A stretch of 64,000 nt of DNA from CAYYIS01 sp964470965 (GCA_964470965.1 CAYYIS010000020.1:15025-79024), one strand, 5' to 3'. Shown: positions 26,067-35,384, numbered from the stretch's first letter. The notes: generated from the sequence alone by a model not told the origin. A program made the numbers and translations.

Positions 26067-26558
26067 ATGATTGCTATTATTGCCGCCATGACGGCGAACA
26101 GGGTACTCGGCCGAAACAACCAGCTCCCCTGGCATGTACCGGGCGACCTGAAAAACTTCATGAGAGTTACCACTGGGAACGTCGTCATAATGGGGCGGAA
26201 TACATTCGATTCCATGGGGAAACCACTCCCGAATCGTCGGAATATCGTCGTCAGCCGGACCATGGCGCCCAGAAAACGCGTGGAGGTGTATCGTGATATC
26301 CCTACTGCGCTCCATCATGCCGAAGCCGACGAAAATGACACCTTCATCATCGGTGGTGCACAGATTTATAAGCCGTGCATTGCCTATGCGGATACCATGT
26401 ATCTGTCTTATGTCAAGGGTGATTACGAGGGCGACACATTTTTTCCCGAATTCGATGAATCGGAATGGGAAGTCGTGGAGGAGGAGGACTTTCCGGAGTA
26501 TACCTACCGCGTGTACCGCAGGATATCCCGTGCGACTTCCGCTACGGAGTCATTGTAA
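26067..26558 (+). CDS. folA: Dihydrofolate reductase
   Basis: Reduces the dihydrofolate made by thymidylate synthase. The 163-residue protein opens IAIIAAMTANRVLGRNNQLP with the WHVPGDLKNF active-site helix, whose D binds the pterin; VVIMGRNTFDSMGKPLPNR binds NADPH. FIIGGAQIYK and the C-terminal YTYRVYRR complete the fold. It begins six bases after the thyA stop. Its last 55 bases overlap the 3' end of the convergent kinase-like gene, yet both reading frames look intact and conserved. Confidence 0.95.
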   Translation: MIAIIAAMTANRVLGRNNQLPWHVPGDLKNFMRVTTGNVVIMGRNTFDSMGKPLPNRRNIVVSRTMAPRKRVEVYRDIPTALHHAEADENDTFIIGGAQIYKPCIAYADTMYLSYVKGDYEGDTFFPEFDESEWEVVEEEDFPEYTYRVYRRISRATSATESL

Positions 26559-27427
26559 AGCTGGTCGTCGAACAGCCAGACATGGATCATGTGGGTGTTC
26601 AGCCAGTAATACAGCCTGCGGATTTCGTAACCCGCCCTGAGCGGGTAAGCGGCGCTGTAAATATCCATAAAATCAGTACCTACGGTATTAAACACCTGTA
26701 AGTACGCCAGTTCAAATTCCACGTCCGTAAATTTGGAACCACTGGGATCCACCAGGCCGGTAAGGTGCCATCCCCCCTCTTTGCGGTCGACCATGATGTT
26801 TCCCGCCCAGATGTCTCCATGCGTGAGCGTCGGTGATCCCTGATCTTTGAGGAAGTCTGACGCGGTGTCCACCGCTGCGTCTATATCAACAAGCACCGAA
26901 TCCGGCAATTTCACCTCCGCATTCCGCCGCATGGCATGGAGCTCCGGTACAAAAATATCCGCCCAGGACGAGACACCCGGCTCGTTGATATGTCCGTACA
27001 GGTCCCTGTTATGACCATGCAGGTCTATCAGGATTTTCGCCAGCTCCCGATCGATATTGATCCGGTCGTCCGAGGTTAGCTCGGCCTGCGTCATGTTAAC
27101 GCCGGGTACCGTTTCCAGGAGGAGGTAACTGTACGGGATCTTCTCGTCGGCAGCGGCATAATGATATGCCTCCGGAACCGGAAGCCGTGTATGAGTCTTC
27201 AGATAATCGAGACGCATACGTTCGCTCCTCAGGGTAGAACTATCCTGATCCTTGTTGAGCTTGATGACCGCTGAAACAGGCTCCCGGTCAAAGGTCAACC
27301 GTAACGCCGTGTTGATCATTCCACCCTGGAGGGGTTCAATCTGATGACACTGGACAGCGCTGCCTAGCCATCGAGACAGTACGGTCTCGGCTTGTGGAAT
27401 GGTGAACATCAGGTTGGTTGAGAGCAC
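26504..27427 (-). CDS. Fructosamine kinase-family protein
   Basis: Kinase of the aminoglycoside-phosphotransferase-like fold that phosphorylates ketoamines (fructosamines, ribulosamines) on glycated proteins and amino acids. Motifs: LQGGMINTALRL (nucleotide loop), the catalytic LTHGDIWAGNIMVD, and the metal-binding GLVDPSGSKFTDVEFELAYL. The 307-residue length is normal. It may serve deglycation or use of Amadori products. The last 18 codons overlap the end of folA on the other strand. The start is uncertain: MLSTNLM at 27427 or MFTIPQA six codons later. Confidence 0.85.
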   Translation of the reverse strand: MLSTNLMFTIPQAETVLSRWLGSAVQCHQIEPLQGGMINTALRLTFDREPVSAVIKLNKDQDSSTLRSERMRLDYLKTHTRLPVPEAYHYAAADEKIPYSYLLLETVPGVNMTQAELTSDDRINIDRELAKILIDLHGHNRDLYGHINEPGVSSWADIFVPELHAMRRNAEVKLPDSVLVDIDAAVDTASDFLKDQGSPTLTHGDIWAGNIMVDRKEGGWHLTGLVDPSGSKFTDVEFELAYLQVFNTVGTDFMDIYSAAYPLRAGYEIRRLYYWLNTHMIHVWLFDDQLYNDSVAEVARDILRYTR

Positions 27428-27883
27428 TTGTGTAATTTCATTGCCTGCGGAATACGGGATTCGAGGATGTTAAACATGGCGAACCAGGCGTTACGGATCC
27501 GGGATTCGGACACGGTTTTCTCAATTTATGGATAATCGCCACAAAACGGCGGAACGCATGTTGCGTTATTTCCGGATGTGTGTCAAGCATAGAAAACCAG
27601 CGTGCATTAAAAACTTTTGCTAAAAACTTGACAGGAGTTTGAGAATCATTTAGACTCCCTATTTATAACCTATTATGATGGCCTTGACTCTCTAAAGTCC
27701 ACGAAATCTGGGTTCCCGTCATAATAACAGGTGTTGTCTCTCGATACAATTGTTTGCACGTGCCGCTTCAGGATTCATTCTGGGTAAACGGCATAGGTAC
27801 ACAAAATTTGTCTACTATCTATCATATGCCGGACACAGGACGTATATTATTATGGTCATTATTTCTTCATGACGGAGGATAGC
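27428..27883. other. Divergent regulatory region between the kinase-like gene and the aldehyde oxidoreductase operon
   Basis: 456 bases with no gene. It holds the promoter candidate at 27628-27656 and about 220 bases of untranslated leader before the operon. I compared the leader by eye with the Moco/Tuco riboswitch and saw no convincing match to its core. Confidence 0.5.
27628..27656 (+). promoter_or_regulatory. Candidate promoter of the aldehyde oxidoreductase operon
   Basis: TTGACA (27628-27633), a 17-base spacer and TAGACT (27651-27656). The spacer includes TGAGAATCATT, one half of which resembles a Fur half-site; the other half does not, so iron control is only a suggestion. Confidence 0.45.
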
Positions 27884-28372
27884 ATGGCTAAATCTCTTCG
27901 CATCATCCCAGAAAAATGTACTGGATGTATGCAGTGTGAACTGGCGTGCTCCTGGGTGCAGACCGGGACGTTCCAACCCTCGCGCTCGCTGATCCGCGTT
28001 AATATCTTCGACGAACAGGCGAGTTATGCCCCATATACCTGCTTCCAATGTAACGAAGCCTGGTGCATGAACGCCTGCCCTGTCAACGCGATCAATATCG
28101 ACGCGGACACCGGGGCCAAAGTGGTTCTCGACAACAGTTGTGTGGGTTGCGGGTTGTGTACCGTTGCCTGTCCGTTCGGAACCGTTTTCTACAATCCGGA
28201 TACGCACAAGGCGTTCAAATGCGACCTGTGCGGGGGAGATCCGGGATGCGCAAGCGCCTGTCCGACCGGCGCTATTGAGTACGTAGAAAGCGAATCAGCC
28301 GACTGGCTCGGCAGTTGGGCAGAAAAAGTCAACTCCAGTTATATCGGATCTTTAGATGGAGGTCAGGCATGA
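27884..28372 (+). CDS. aorA: Polyferredoxin electron-transfer subunit of aldehyde oxidoreductase
   Basis: 162-residue protein with 16 cysteines arranged for four 4Fe-4S clusters: CTGCMQCELAC, CFQCNEAWCMNACP, CVGCGLCTVACP and CDLCGGDPGCASACP. This HycB/AorA arrangement carries electrons between the tungsten subunit and the flavoprotein. The ATG at 27884 follows GGAGGATAGC closely; an in-frame ATG at 27869 precedes that ribosome site and is unlikely. The stop overlaps the start of the next gene as ATGA. The symbol follows the three-gene Aor organisation described in Aromatoleum aromaticum. Confidence 0.85.
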   Translation: MAKSLRIIPEKCTGCMQCELACSWVQTGTFQPSRSLIRVNIFDEQASYAPYTCFQCNEAWCMNACPVNAINIDADTGAKVVLDNSCVGCGLCTVACPFGTVFYNPDTHKAFKCDLCGGDPGCASACPTGAIEYVESESADWLGSWAEKVNSSYIGSLDGGQA

Positions 28373-30210
28373 GCGGAGGATGGATCGGTACAATTTTACG
28401 CGTCAACCTCACGACCGGGCAGATTATCAAGGAGCCCCTGAACATGGACTGGGCTCGGGATTATCTCGGCGGTCGCGGGTTGGCCGCCAAATACCTGTAT
28501 GAAGAGATGGACCCCGCCGTGGATCCACTCAGTCCTGAAAATAAGATGATCATAGCAACAGGCCCGATGACCGGCACGAACGCCTCCACGAGCTCCCGCT
28601 TTACAGTGGTGACCAAAGGCGCTCTTACCAACGCAATCACCACCTCCAACTCGGGTGGCACCTGGGGGCCGGAGTTGAAATTCGCGGGTTACGACATGCT
28701 TATCCTGGAGGGAAAAGCGGCAACCCCTTCGTATCTTTGGATTTACAACGACGAGGTGGAAATCCGTTCTGCCGAACATCTATGGGGTAAAACCACTTGG
28801 GAGACGGACGATATCATACGTGAAGAGGGCGGTGTCCACGATACGGTCGTCGCCTGCATCGGGCCTGCAGGAGAGAATCTGGTCCGCTTCTCCGCCATAG
28901 TCAACGACCGGCATCGTGCGGCAGGTCGCTCCGGTGTCGGCGCCGTGATGGGCTCCAAGAATCTGAAGGCGGTAGCTGTACGAGGGACCGGAGCGGTTCC
29001 GGTGGCGAAGCCTCAGGATTTCATGTTCGCCATGCGGGACATGAAACAGAAGCTTGTGGAGCACCCGGTTACCGGTGAGGGGCTGGCCGCCTACGGAACG
29101 GCCGTGCTCGTGAATATCATCAATGAGAGCGGGGCGATGCCCACTAATAACCATCTGAAATCCCAGCTCGAAGGTGCGGACAACATCAGCGGGGAGACGC
29201 TGGCGGATACACGCCTGGTCGCTAACAAAGCATGTTTCAGCTGCACCATAGCCTGTGGCCGTGTATCCGAACTGCCGGGCGAGGCACAGGATAAATTCCT
29301 GGTCACCACCAGACCGCACAACTGGAAGATCGCGGTCGAAGGACCAGAATATGAAAATGCCTGGGCAATGGGCGCCGACTGCGGTATCAACGACTTGGAT
29401 GCCCTGATCAAAGCCAACGCCATGTGCAACGAACTGGGCATGGACCCGATTTCCTTCGGTGCCACCCTGGCGGCTGCCATGGAGCTATACGAAAAAGGTG
29501 TGGTGTCCGATAAACAGACCGGCATGCCGTTTAACTTTGGCAATAGCGAAGCACTGATAGCCATGACCGAAGCCACTGCCTACCGGGAAGGGTTCGGTCA
29601 TGAATTGGCCGAAGGCAGCAAGCGTATGTGCGACAAGTTTGAACGTCCCGAGTTCTTCATGGGAGTCCGGGGCCAGGAATTCCCAGCTTACGATGCCCGG
29701 GCCATCCAGGGTATGGGCCTCGGCTATGCCACATCCAACCGGGGCGCCTGCCATCTCAAAAGCTACACCGTAGCCCCTGAGATCCTGGGTATCCCGGAAA
29801 AAATGGATCCGGCGGTCACCGATGGGAAAGCCGAAATCACCAAGATCTTTCAGGATGCTACGAGTACGGTGGATTCTTCCGGTTTGTGCATTTTTCTGAC
29901 GTTCGGAGTCGGCCTTCCGGAAATGGAGCCGCAGCTCTCCGCCGTCACCGGAATTGACTACACGGTAGAGAACCTTCTGGAGCTGGGTGAACGTGTCTGG
30001 AATCTGGAACGCATTTGGAACCAAAAGGCCGGTTTTTCCGGAAAAGACGATGCGCTGCCTAAACGCCTGACGGACGACCCTATTCCGGATGGTCCGACGG
30101 CAGGTCAAGTCAACAGACTTGGAGAGATGCTGCCCGAATATTACGAGAAGCGTGGTTGGACGGCAGAGGGTGAACCGACTCAGGAGAAACTGCAATCGCT
30201 GGGTCTGTGA
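28369..30210 (+). CDS. aorB: Tungsten-containing aldehyde oxidoreductase, catalytic subunit
   Basis: Oxidises aldehydes to carboxylic acids, or reduces acids at low potential, with a bis-pterin tungsten cofactor. At 613 residues it matches the family. The cluster cysteines are C289, C292 and C296 (ACFSCTIAC) and C507 (GLCIFL), almost the numbering of the archaeal prototype. DYLGGRGLAAKYL, GPMTGTNASTSSRF and GRSGVGAVMGSKNLKAV are pterin and phosphate-binding motifs. Translation is coupled to the polyferredoxin; an FAD subunit follows 51 bases downstream. Benzoyl- and acyl-type aldehydes are typical substrates; which one is used here is not visible. Confidence 0.93.
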   Translation: MSGGWIGTILRVNLTTGQIIKEPLNMDWARDYLGGRGLAAKYLYEEMDPAVDPLSPENKMIIATGPMTGTNASTSSRFTVVTKGALTNAITTSNSGGTWGPELKFAGYDMLILEGKAATPSYLWIYNDEVEIRSAEHLWGKTTWETDDIIREEGGVHDTVVACIGPAGENLVRFSAIVNDRHRAAGRSGVGAVMGSKNLKAVAVRGTGAVPVAKPQDFMFAMRDMKQKLVEHPVTGEGLAAYGTAVLVNIINESGAMPTNNHLKSQLEGADNISGETLADTRLVANKACFSCTIACGRVSELPGEAQDKFLVTTRPHNWKIAVEGPEYENAWAMGADCGINDLDALIKANAMCNELGMDPISFGATLAAAMELYEKGVVSDKQTGMPFNFGNSEALIAMTEATAYREGFGHELAEGSKRMCDKFERPEFFMGVRGQEFPAYDARAIQGMGLGYATSNRGACHLKSYTVAPEILGIPEKMDPAVTDGKAEITKIFQDATSTVDSSGLCIFLTFGVGLPEMEPQLSAVTGIDYTVENLLELGERVWNLERIWNQKAGFSGKDDALPKRLTDDPIPDGPTAGQVNRLGEMLPEYYEKRGWTAEGEPTQEKLQSLGL

Positions 30211-30261
30211 TTATCGACGATTGGAATCAGTGAACCAAGCTCCGCTATTCAGGAGGCCATT

Positions 30262-31635
30262 ATGGCAAATCATGTTATCGTCGGTGGCGGGCCGGGTGGA
30301 ATGAATGCCATCGAAACAATTCGGGGGTATGACAACGAGGCGTCAATTACCCTGATCTGTAATGAACCGGCCTATGCGCGTATGGCACTACCCTACTACA
30401 TCTCAGGTGATGTGGGCGAAGACCATGTGCTGACCGGTGACGAAGCGTATTTCTCAAAATTAGGTGTCACCACTAGGTTTGGCTCGGAAGTTGCCTCGGT
30501 CGATCCCAGCACCAACAGTGTGACGCTGGATGACGGCTCCACGGTTTCATATGACAACCTGCTGATCGCCACCGGTTCCTCCCCCCAAAAACTCAACATT
30601 GGAGGTGCGGACGGCAACGGTGTATACAATCTCTGGACGATCGAAGACGCCCGCAAGGCCACGGCGGCTCTGAGCGGCGATGCAGAGGTGGCGTTCATAG
30701 GCGCAGGGTTTATCGGATTTATCATACTGAACGCCATCCATAAGGTCGGCGCACGAGCCCATGTGGTCGAACTGGAAGACCAGGTGCTGCCGAATATGCT
30801 CGACGCCCAGGGCTCATCGCTGGTCAAAACCTGGCTCAGTAAGAAGGGCGTGAGTGTGTCCACCGGTGTCAGTGTGTCGTCCATTGATCACGACGGAGAC
30901 GGAAGGAAGACGCTTAATCTGTCCGATGGCTCTACCGTTTCGGCGGACTTGGTCATCATGGCGACCGGCATCACTGCCAACACGGGATTCCTGGACGGCT
31001 CGGGCGTCGAGACCAATCAGGGCATCCTCGTGAACAACCGGTGCAAGACGAACCATGCCAATATTTATGCGGCGGGTGATGTGGCTGAGGGACCGGACCT
31101 TACCTCCGGCGACAACGCGGTCCATGCGATCCAACCTACGGCCGTGGATCATGGCCGTGTGGCCGGTGCCAACATGGCGGGGCAGGACGTGGAATACGGC
31201 GGCAGCCTGTCCATGAACATCCTGGATGTCTGCGGACTTCAGTGCGCCAGCTTCGGCACTTGGGAGGAGGGCGACCACGAGATCACGACAATCGTCAACG
31301 CTACACGCCCGGTGTACCGCAAACTGGTGTGGCGCGGCAACACGCTCATCGGTGCTATTCTGATCGGTCCGGCAGACGATATGTCGATGCTGAATGATAT
31401 GGGTATGGTAAAAGGTCTGATTCAGGCGCAGACCGACCTGGGCGCTTGGAAGAACCATATCGTCGCCAACCCGACCGATATACGGCGGCCGTTCGTAGCA
31501 ACCAAAACGGCCGAAAAACTGTTGAAAAACACCGTACTCGGCAAACCGGCCACCTATCGCGACTATCAGGCAGACAAGGAATCTTCCAAATCCTGGAATA
31601 ACCGCGATATGCTTATAGGATCTAAGGACGTCTGA
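30262..31635 (+). CDS. aorC: FAD-dependent NAD(P)H oxidoreductase subunit of aldehyde oxidoreductase
   Basis: Pyridine nucleotide-disulphide oxidoreductase fold: FAD site VIVGGGPGGMNAIETIRGY at the N-terminus, NAD site VAFIGAGFIGFIILNAIHKVG near residue 150, and the second FAD motif NIYAAGDVAEG. No redox-active cysteine pair follows the first motif, so it is of the NADH oxidase/nitrite reductase type. In the characterised AorABC enzyme this subunit passes electrons between the ferredoxin subunit and NAD, giving reversible NAD coupling. The ATG follows CAGGAGGCCATT. A strong terminator lies 59 bases after the stop. Confidence 0.88.
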   Translation: MANHVIVGGGPGGMNAIETIRGYDNEASITLICNEPAYARMALPYYISGDVGEDHVLTGDEAYFSKLGVTTRFGSEVASVDPSTNSVTLDDGSTVSYDNLLIATGSSPQKLNIGGADGNGVYNLWTIEDARKATAALSGDAEVAFIGAGFIGFIILNAIHKVGARAHVVELEDQVLPNMLDAQGSSLVKTWLSKKGVSVSTGVSVSSIDHDGDGRKTLNLSDGSTVSADLVIMATGITANTGFLDGSGVETNQGILVNNRCKTNHANIYAAGDVAEGPDLTSGDNAVHAIQPTAVDHGRVAGANMAGQDVEYGGSLSMNILDVCGLQCASFGTWEEGDHEITTIVNATRPVYRKLVWRGNTLIGAILIGPADDMSMLNDMGMVKGLIQAQTDLGAWKNHIVANPTDIRRPFVATKTAEKLLKNTVLGKPATYRDYQADKESSKSWNNRDMLIGSKDV

Positions 31636-31693
31636 TCGGATTCGTAAGGTAATTGCGATGGGGATCGTTGACCGAAGGTCCCCGCATTTACAG

Positions 31694-31731
31694 AATACGA
31701 CCTGGACCTCATTGTCCAGGTCGTATTTTTT
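31694..31731 (+). terminator. Intrinsic terminator of the aldehyde oxidoreductase operon
   Basis: A perfect 14-bp stem, AATACGACCTGGAC (31694-31707) and its complement (31714-31727), with a six-base loop and a run of six Ts from 31726. This is a textbook intrinsic terminator. Confidence 0.93.
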
Positions 31732-32098
31732 GTGCACCGGTTTTATCCCTTTTTTGTCTTTCTCTCAATCACACTGTTCTGTGTTTTCATGCGGCAGGCG
31801 GCATCTGTCATGGACCGCCCCCCCGGTCATAGAATGACCCGCCGAAAATCGGATCTTGTGCTCGTTCCTGTGGGAAGAGGAAGGCGAAATGTATTTAGTA
31901 GAAATCAGGTGGAATCCACCAGTGACCTTCTAACTGAATCCGCTCGGAATTATCCTCATCGACTTCTTCCTAATCCGTACCCACTATCCTGTTCTGTTAC
32001 TATCGTTTGTCGGTACGTCCCGCGACAGGGCCCAATGTACGACAATGCCATTAGCGGGTGCCCAATCTCCATATACGTCATCAACTTTCCTCCTCAAA
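31732..32098. other. Stretch between two terminators
   Basis: No gene supported. An open frame of 142 codons spans it, but runs through the terminators at both ends and has no ribosome site. Confidence 0.6.
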
Positions 32099-32138
32099 CT
32101 AAAACGCCCCATGCTTTACCCAGCACGGGGCGTTTTAG
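32099..32138 (-). terminator. Terminator of the DUF5916 gene
   Basis: CTAAAACGCCCC (32099-32110) pairs with GGGGCGTTTTAG (32127-32138); the stem extends inward through TGCT/AGCA with one mismatch. Flanking As and Ts make it usable in both directions; it lies 26 bases beyond the stop codon of the minus-strand gene. Confidence 0.88.
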
Positions 32139-32164
32139 TTTCGGCTTGTTTCTACACTAGCACG

Positions 32165-34720
32165 TCACAGGTTGAATAGATAGGAAAATTTGGCAGTTAG
32201 CGTCTGATCCCGCAGACGAAGCGGGGTACGGCTGTAAGGTCCGAAACTGGCATCCGTGTCTAAAGAATCGTCACGGAACTGATTGAACGCCAGGAAAAAC
32301 GAGTGACCGAAAGGCGCCCGGTACGCCAGGAGGAAATTCATGGTGATCGTATTCAGATGGAAGGAATCTTCGGGGCGTTTCTTATCCATGTTCATCTGTA
32401 CAAGCGAGGTAAACGACAGATTTGGGGTAAAGGAATACCTGGCGCGGATTCTCGGGATAAGGCGGTTGCTGTAGTAATACTGATTATTCCCCTGAAGCTC
32501 CGGTATCAGAATTTTCGCCTGCTTGATGCGCGTCCAGGTCACCGAAGGCTCAAACGCCACTCTAGGGTTGGGTTTCAGGGAGAGTTCGTTGGAAAAAGAA
32601 ATCAAGTCCGCGGTATAGAACTTTCCGAATCGGCCGTTGATCTGAATGGATACTGGTCTGCCGCGATTCGTAAACAAGAATAGGCTACCCTGGTCGTAAG
32701 TGTACTTTCCCTTCAGGAATCTAACACCGGCCAGGTTCCGGGAGCTGGCAATTGTATCGAAATTCCTGGAAAATCCGGTGTTGAATGAGAGTCCCCGTTC
32801 CAGCTCCCAGAAAACAGATGGGCTGATCTGCCATGTTTCAGGCTCACCGAAGGACTGGTCTCGCGCCGCCAGGTAGTTGCCGCTGAGCCTGGCGTCTATC
32901 CTACGCAGTCCAAATTTTCGAATGAACGGATTAAATGTGAATGTTCCGCCGAGGCGACGGAGGTTGTCCTGCCGGACAAAACCACTCTGGGCAAGAAAAT
33001 TATCTCCCACTTCCAGGTAGGAAAGATCATAATTAAACCACCTATTCTGCCAGCGGGTAGCAAAGCGGAAAGTGGTCTCATCCGCCTTATTCTTAAGGGT
33101 GTCCGTCCAGCTCTTGGCAAACATCACCGAAAACTGGTGCTGACTTCGACTGAAAGCCAGGTTGCCGTCGAATCCGATAACTCGATTGAAGTTGTCGCCG
33201 GAAAACCGAGGCAGCGGTGTTGCAAGTTCTTTATGCAGTCCCGGGTTGGGCTCTTTAAAGGTGGCGAGCAAACCGATGTTAGAACGGGCACCGAAATCCT
33301 GGAATACCCGAAACGCCTGCCAGCTGGTCATCGGTTCTGTTTTATACGTACCATCGTCATCATAGGTTCTCTCGCTCGTCTGGACATTGAGATATCCGAT
33401 GGTCGTGGCGCCGATCTTACCGGTCAGCCGCTGGCCGAGATCGATCGGCGCCGTGGAACCGTCTGGAAGCAGACGACCGACACGCCTGCTGAAGAACAGC
33501 TGGGGCGTGGGATCACTCCGCCCCTCAAACCAATTGCCACCGCCGCCTGTGTTGAGGCTGAAAATGTCGCTGCGTTCCAGGAAGAAAGGTCGTTTCTCTG
33601 AAAATTGGAACGCAAATCGAGACAGGTTGACAACCTGGTCGTCCGCTTCAACCTGGGCAAAATCTGGCTTGATCGTGGTGTTATATGTGACTCCGGATGT
33701 CACGCTCCATTTAAAGTCACCACCTATCCGGCGTGCTAACTCATTCTCTATGCCCGTCCCAGCCACCGGTACGGCGAGGGTGGGTAACATGGTATTGAAA
33801 CGTGTACTCTGAAGACCCAGCGCAACAAACGGCAGAAACTGAAAGCGCCCGCCCGGCTGTATATTCCTCAAACCGACCAATCTGCCTCCCTTTTCAAATC
33901 GATACAATGCCTGACGCCCGTCGGCCCGATCCAGCGGTACCCAGTACGATTCTTCCCGGTTCCGCTGAACTCGGCGACCGAAATTGATACTCCAGTTTTG
34001 AACCGGACCGGTAGGGAAGCGCAGTGTGTAAAACGGAATCAAAAATTCTGCGGTCCAACCATAATCAGTCCGGCGTGCCGATACATCCCAGAATCCGTTC
34101 CAATCCTGATCACTGCTGTTCCCCTGTTTACTTACAAAAATATCGGATCGGGCACCGTTAGCATTGGTCTGGAATTCGTATGCCTCACGTCGGCCTTCAA
34201 GCGGGGCGATCACAATCCTAACCATATCGTTGGTCCACGTCAGACGCATATCCCGGGACATATCTGGCGCCATCAGTGCATCCGGATCATCATCGTAGCA
34301 TATGAAGCCGACATACAGATTTTCAGTGTCGTACATTACCCGCACTTCCGTAGGCTGTGAAGCCGGATCGCCCTGAGCAGGTTCAAATTGGTAGAAATCC
34401 ATAGCCGGCACGGCGCGCTGCCATTCAACCTCATTCAACAGACCGTCCAATTTTATTTCACTGGTGATCTGCAATGCTTCCAAGTCGTAGTCCCCGGCAT
34501 TGAGAGATTCGTAGTCAAATGGTACCTCGGAGAAAGGAATAGGTACCTTGAAAGGATGGTCGGCGAGATATTGGGCAGGCGGAGAGATTTGGTCCGGATC
34601 GGTCGGACGCCCACCTTGTGTGGTATCCGCCCCAGACGGAGTTTGAGCGAATAAATTGCCCGCAACGAACAAACCGGCCAGGCAGCCTTTGGCAAAAACA
34701 TTGGCGAACCTTCGTAACAT
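32165..34720 (-). CDS. DUF5916 outer-membrane protein with carbohydrate-binding-like domain
   Basis: Large exported protein of 851 residues. A signal peptide (FAKGCLAGLFVAGNLFAQT) is followed by a CBM9-like sandwich (residues 85-260: SEIKLDGLLNEVEWQRA, NLYVGFICYDDDP, YGWTAEFLIPFYTLRF), then DUF5916 and an outer-membrane beta-barrel ending in AKFSYLFNL, with phenylalanine near the end. The family often binds or takes up oligosaccharides, but its role is not established. I choose ATG 34720, six bases after GGGGG, over 34738. A decayed second copy lies just upstream (34970-35180). Confidence 0.85.
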   Translation of the reverse strand: MLRRFANVFAKGCLAGLFVAGNLFAQTPSGADTTQGGRPTDPDQISPPAQYLADHPFKVPIPFSEVPFDYESLNAGDYDLEALQITSEIKLDGLLNEVEWQRAVPAMDFYQFEPAQGDPASQPTEVRVMYDTENLYVGFICYDDDPDALMAPDMSRDMRLTWTNDMVRIVIAPLEGRREAYEFQTNANGARSDIFVSKQGNSSDQDWNGFWDVSARRTDYGWTAEFLIPFYTLRFPTGPVQNWSINFGRRVQRNREESYWVPLDRADGRQALYRFEKGGRLVGLRNIQPGGRFQFLPFVALGLQSTRFNTMLPTLAVPVAGTGIENELARRIGGDFKWSVTSGVTYNTTIKPDFAQVEADDQVVNLSRFAFQFSEKRPFFLERSDIFSLNTGGGGNWFEGRSDPTPQLFFSRRVGRLLPDGSTAPIDLGQRLTGKIGATTIGYLNVQTSERTYDDDGTYKTEPMTSWQAFRVFQDFGARSNIGLLATFKEPNPGLHKELATPLPRFSGDNFNRVIGFDGNLAFSRSQHQFSVMFAKSWTDTLKNKADETTFRFATRWQNRWFNYDLSYLEVGDNFLAQSGFVRQDNLRRLGGTFTFNPFIRKFGLRRIDARLSGNYLAARDQSFGEPETWQISPSVFWELERGLSFNTGFSRNFDTIASSRNLAGVRFLKGKYTYDQGSLFLFTNRGRPVSIQINGRFGKFYTADLISFSNELSLKPNPRVAFEPSVTWTRIKQAKILIPELQGNNQYYYSNRLIPRIRARYSFTPNLSFTSLVQMNMDKKRPEDSFHLNTITMNFLLAYRAPFGHSFFLAFNQFRDDSLDTDASFGPYSRTPLRLRDQTLTAKFSYLFNL

Positions 34721-34969
34721 GTTTCCCCCGTGAATCATCTTTCCGGCAGTTTCGATTTAACGATGTATTCTAGCATACATAGGTCGACGTAAAGCCTAAG
34801 AGTAAAGCCGAAATCCGAAGTTTACGGATACCTGATTGAGTCGGCACATCAATATCTTACAACTCACTGCCCAAAATCTTGAGTCAAACATTAATATATC
34901 TCCTGCAAGAGATGAAACTCTTGCAGGGCTATCGAAGCAACCCGTAATGGACACCGTGCCCGCGACAGG

Positions 34970-35180
34970 TCCGCGCCGGTATAACGCCCGCTTGCCGATC
35001 GCGTTTGAATGCGGTGCCCGGTAGGTGTCCTCCCGATTCCTACTGGACTCGGCAACGGAACTTGATAGGCAAATAAGGTTCTGCTTTATCGGCGATCCGC
35101 GGAATCGGAAACGGTGTCATTTGTTGGGCGGTCCAGCCAATGCCTGGATCTGCGGTCACCACGTTCCGGTCCGTGTCGGA
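34970..35180 (-). pseudogene. Remnant of a second DUF5916 gene
   Basis: From 34977 to 35040 this DNA aligns without gaps at a constant 1,077-base offset with 33900-33963 inside the intact DUF5916 gene, then continues after a single-base insertion (for example ACTCGGCAACGGAACTTGATA against ACTCGGCGACCGAAATTGATA). Translated on the minus strand it reads GWTAQQMTPF against GWTAEFLIPF and KFRCRVQ followed by a stop against NFGRRVQ. Frameshift and stop show it is dead. Only the carbohydrate-binding-like middle of the gene is left. Confidence 0.78.
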
Positions 35181-35349
35181 ATTGGCGCCTTCGGCAGGCT
35201 TCAACCGGTAGGCCGTTGATTTTTTCTGAATAATTTACCGGTATTGAACACTGATCATACAATTGCAATTTAATCCTAATGCTCCTCAATGTAGACACCG
35301 GGCGGTTACATTTGATTCCACATTCCGTGATAATTAAGTTAATTTTTGA

Positions 35350-35378
35350 TTGACACGTTTACGTGTTATATTTATTAT
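35350..35378 (+). promoter_or_regulatory. Strong consensus-like promoter
   Basis: TTGACA (35350-35355), 17-base spacer, TATTAT (35373-35378). The spacer holds the palindrome ACACG-TTTA-CGTGT (35353-35366), a possible operator. Predicted start of transcription is near 35385. Confidence 0.7.
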
Positions 35379-35384
35379 TTATTC

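Noticed and set aside
31732..32160. 142-codon plus-strand open frame
   Set aside because: Its ends lie in two strong terminators, there is no ribosome site, and composition is unlike neighbouring proteins.
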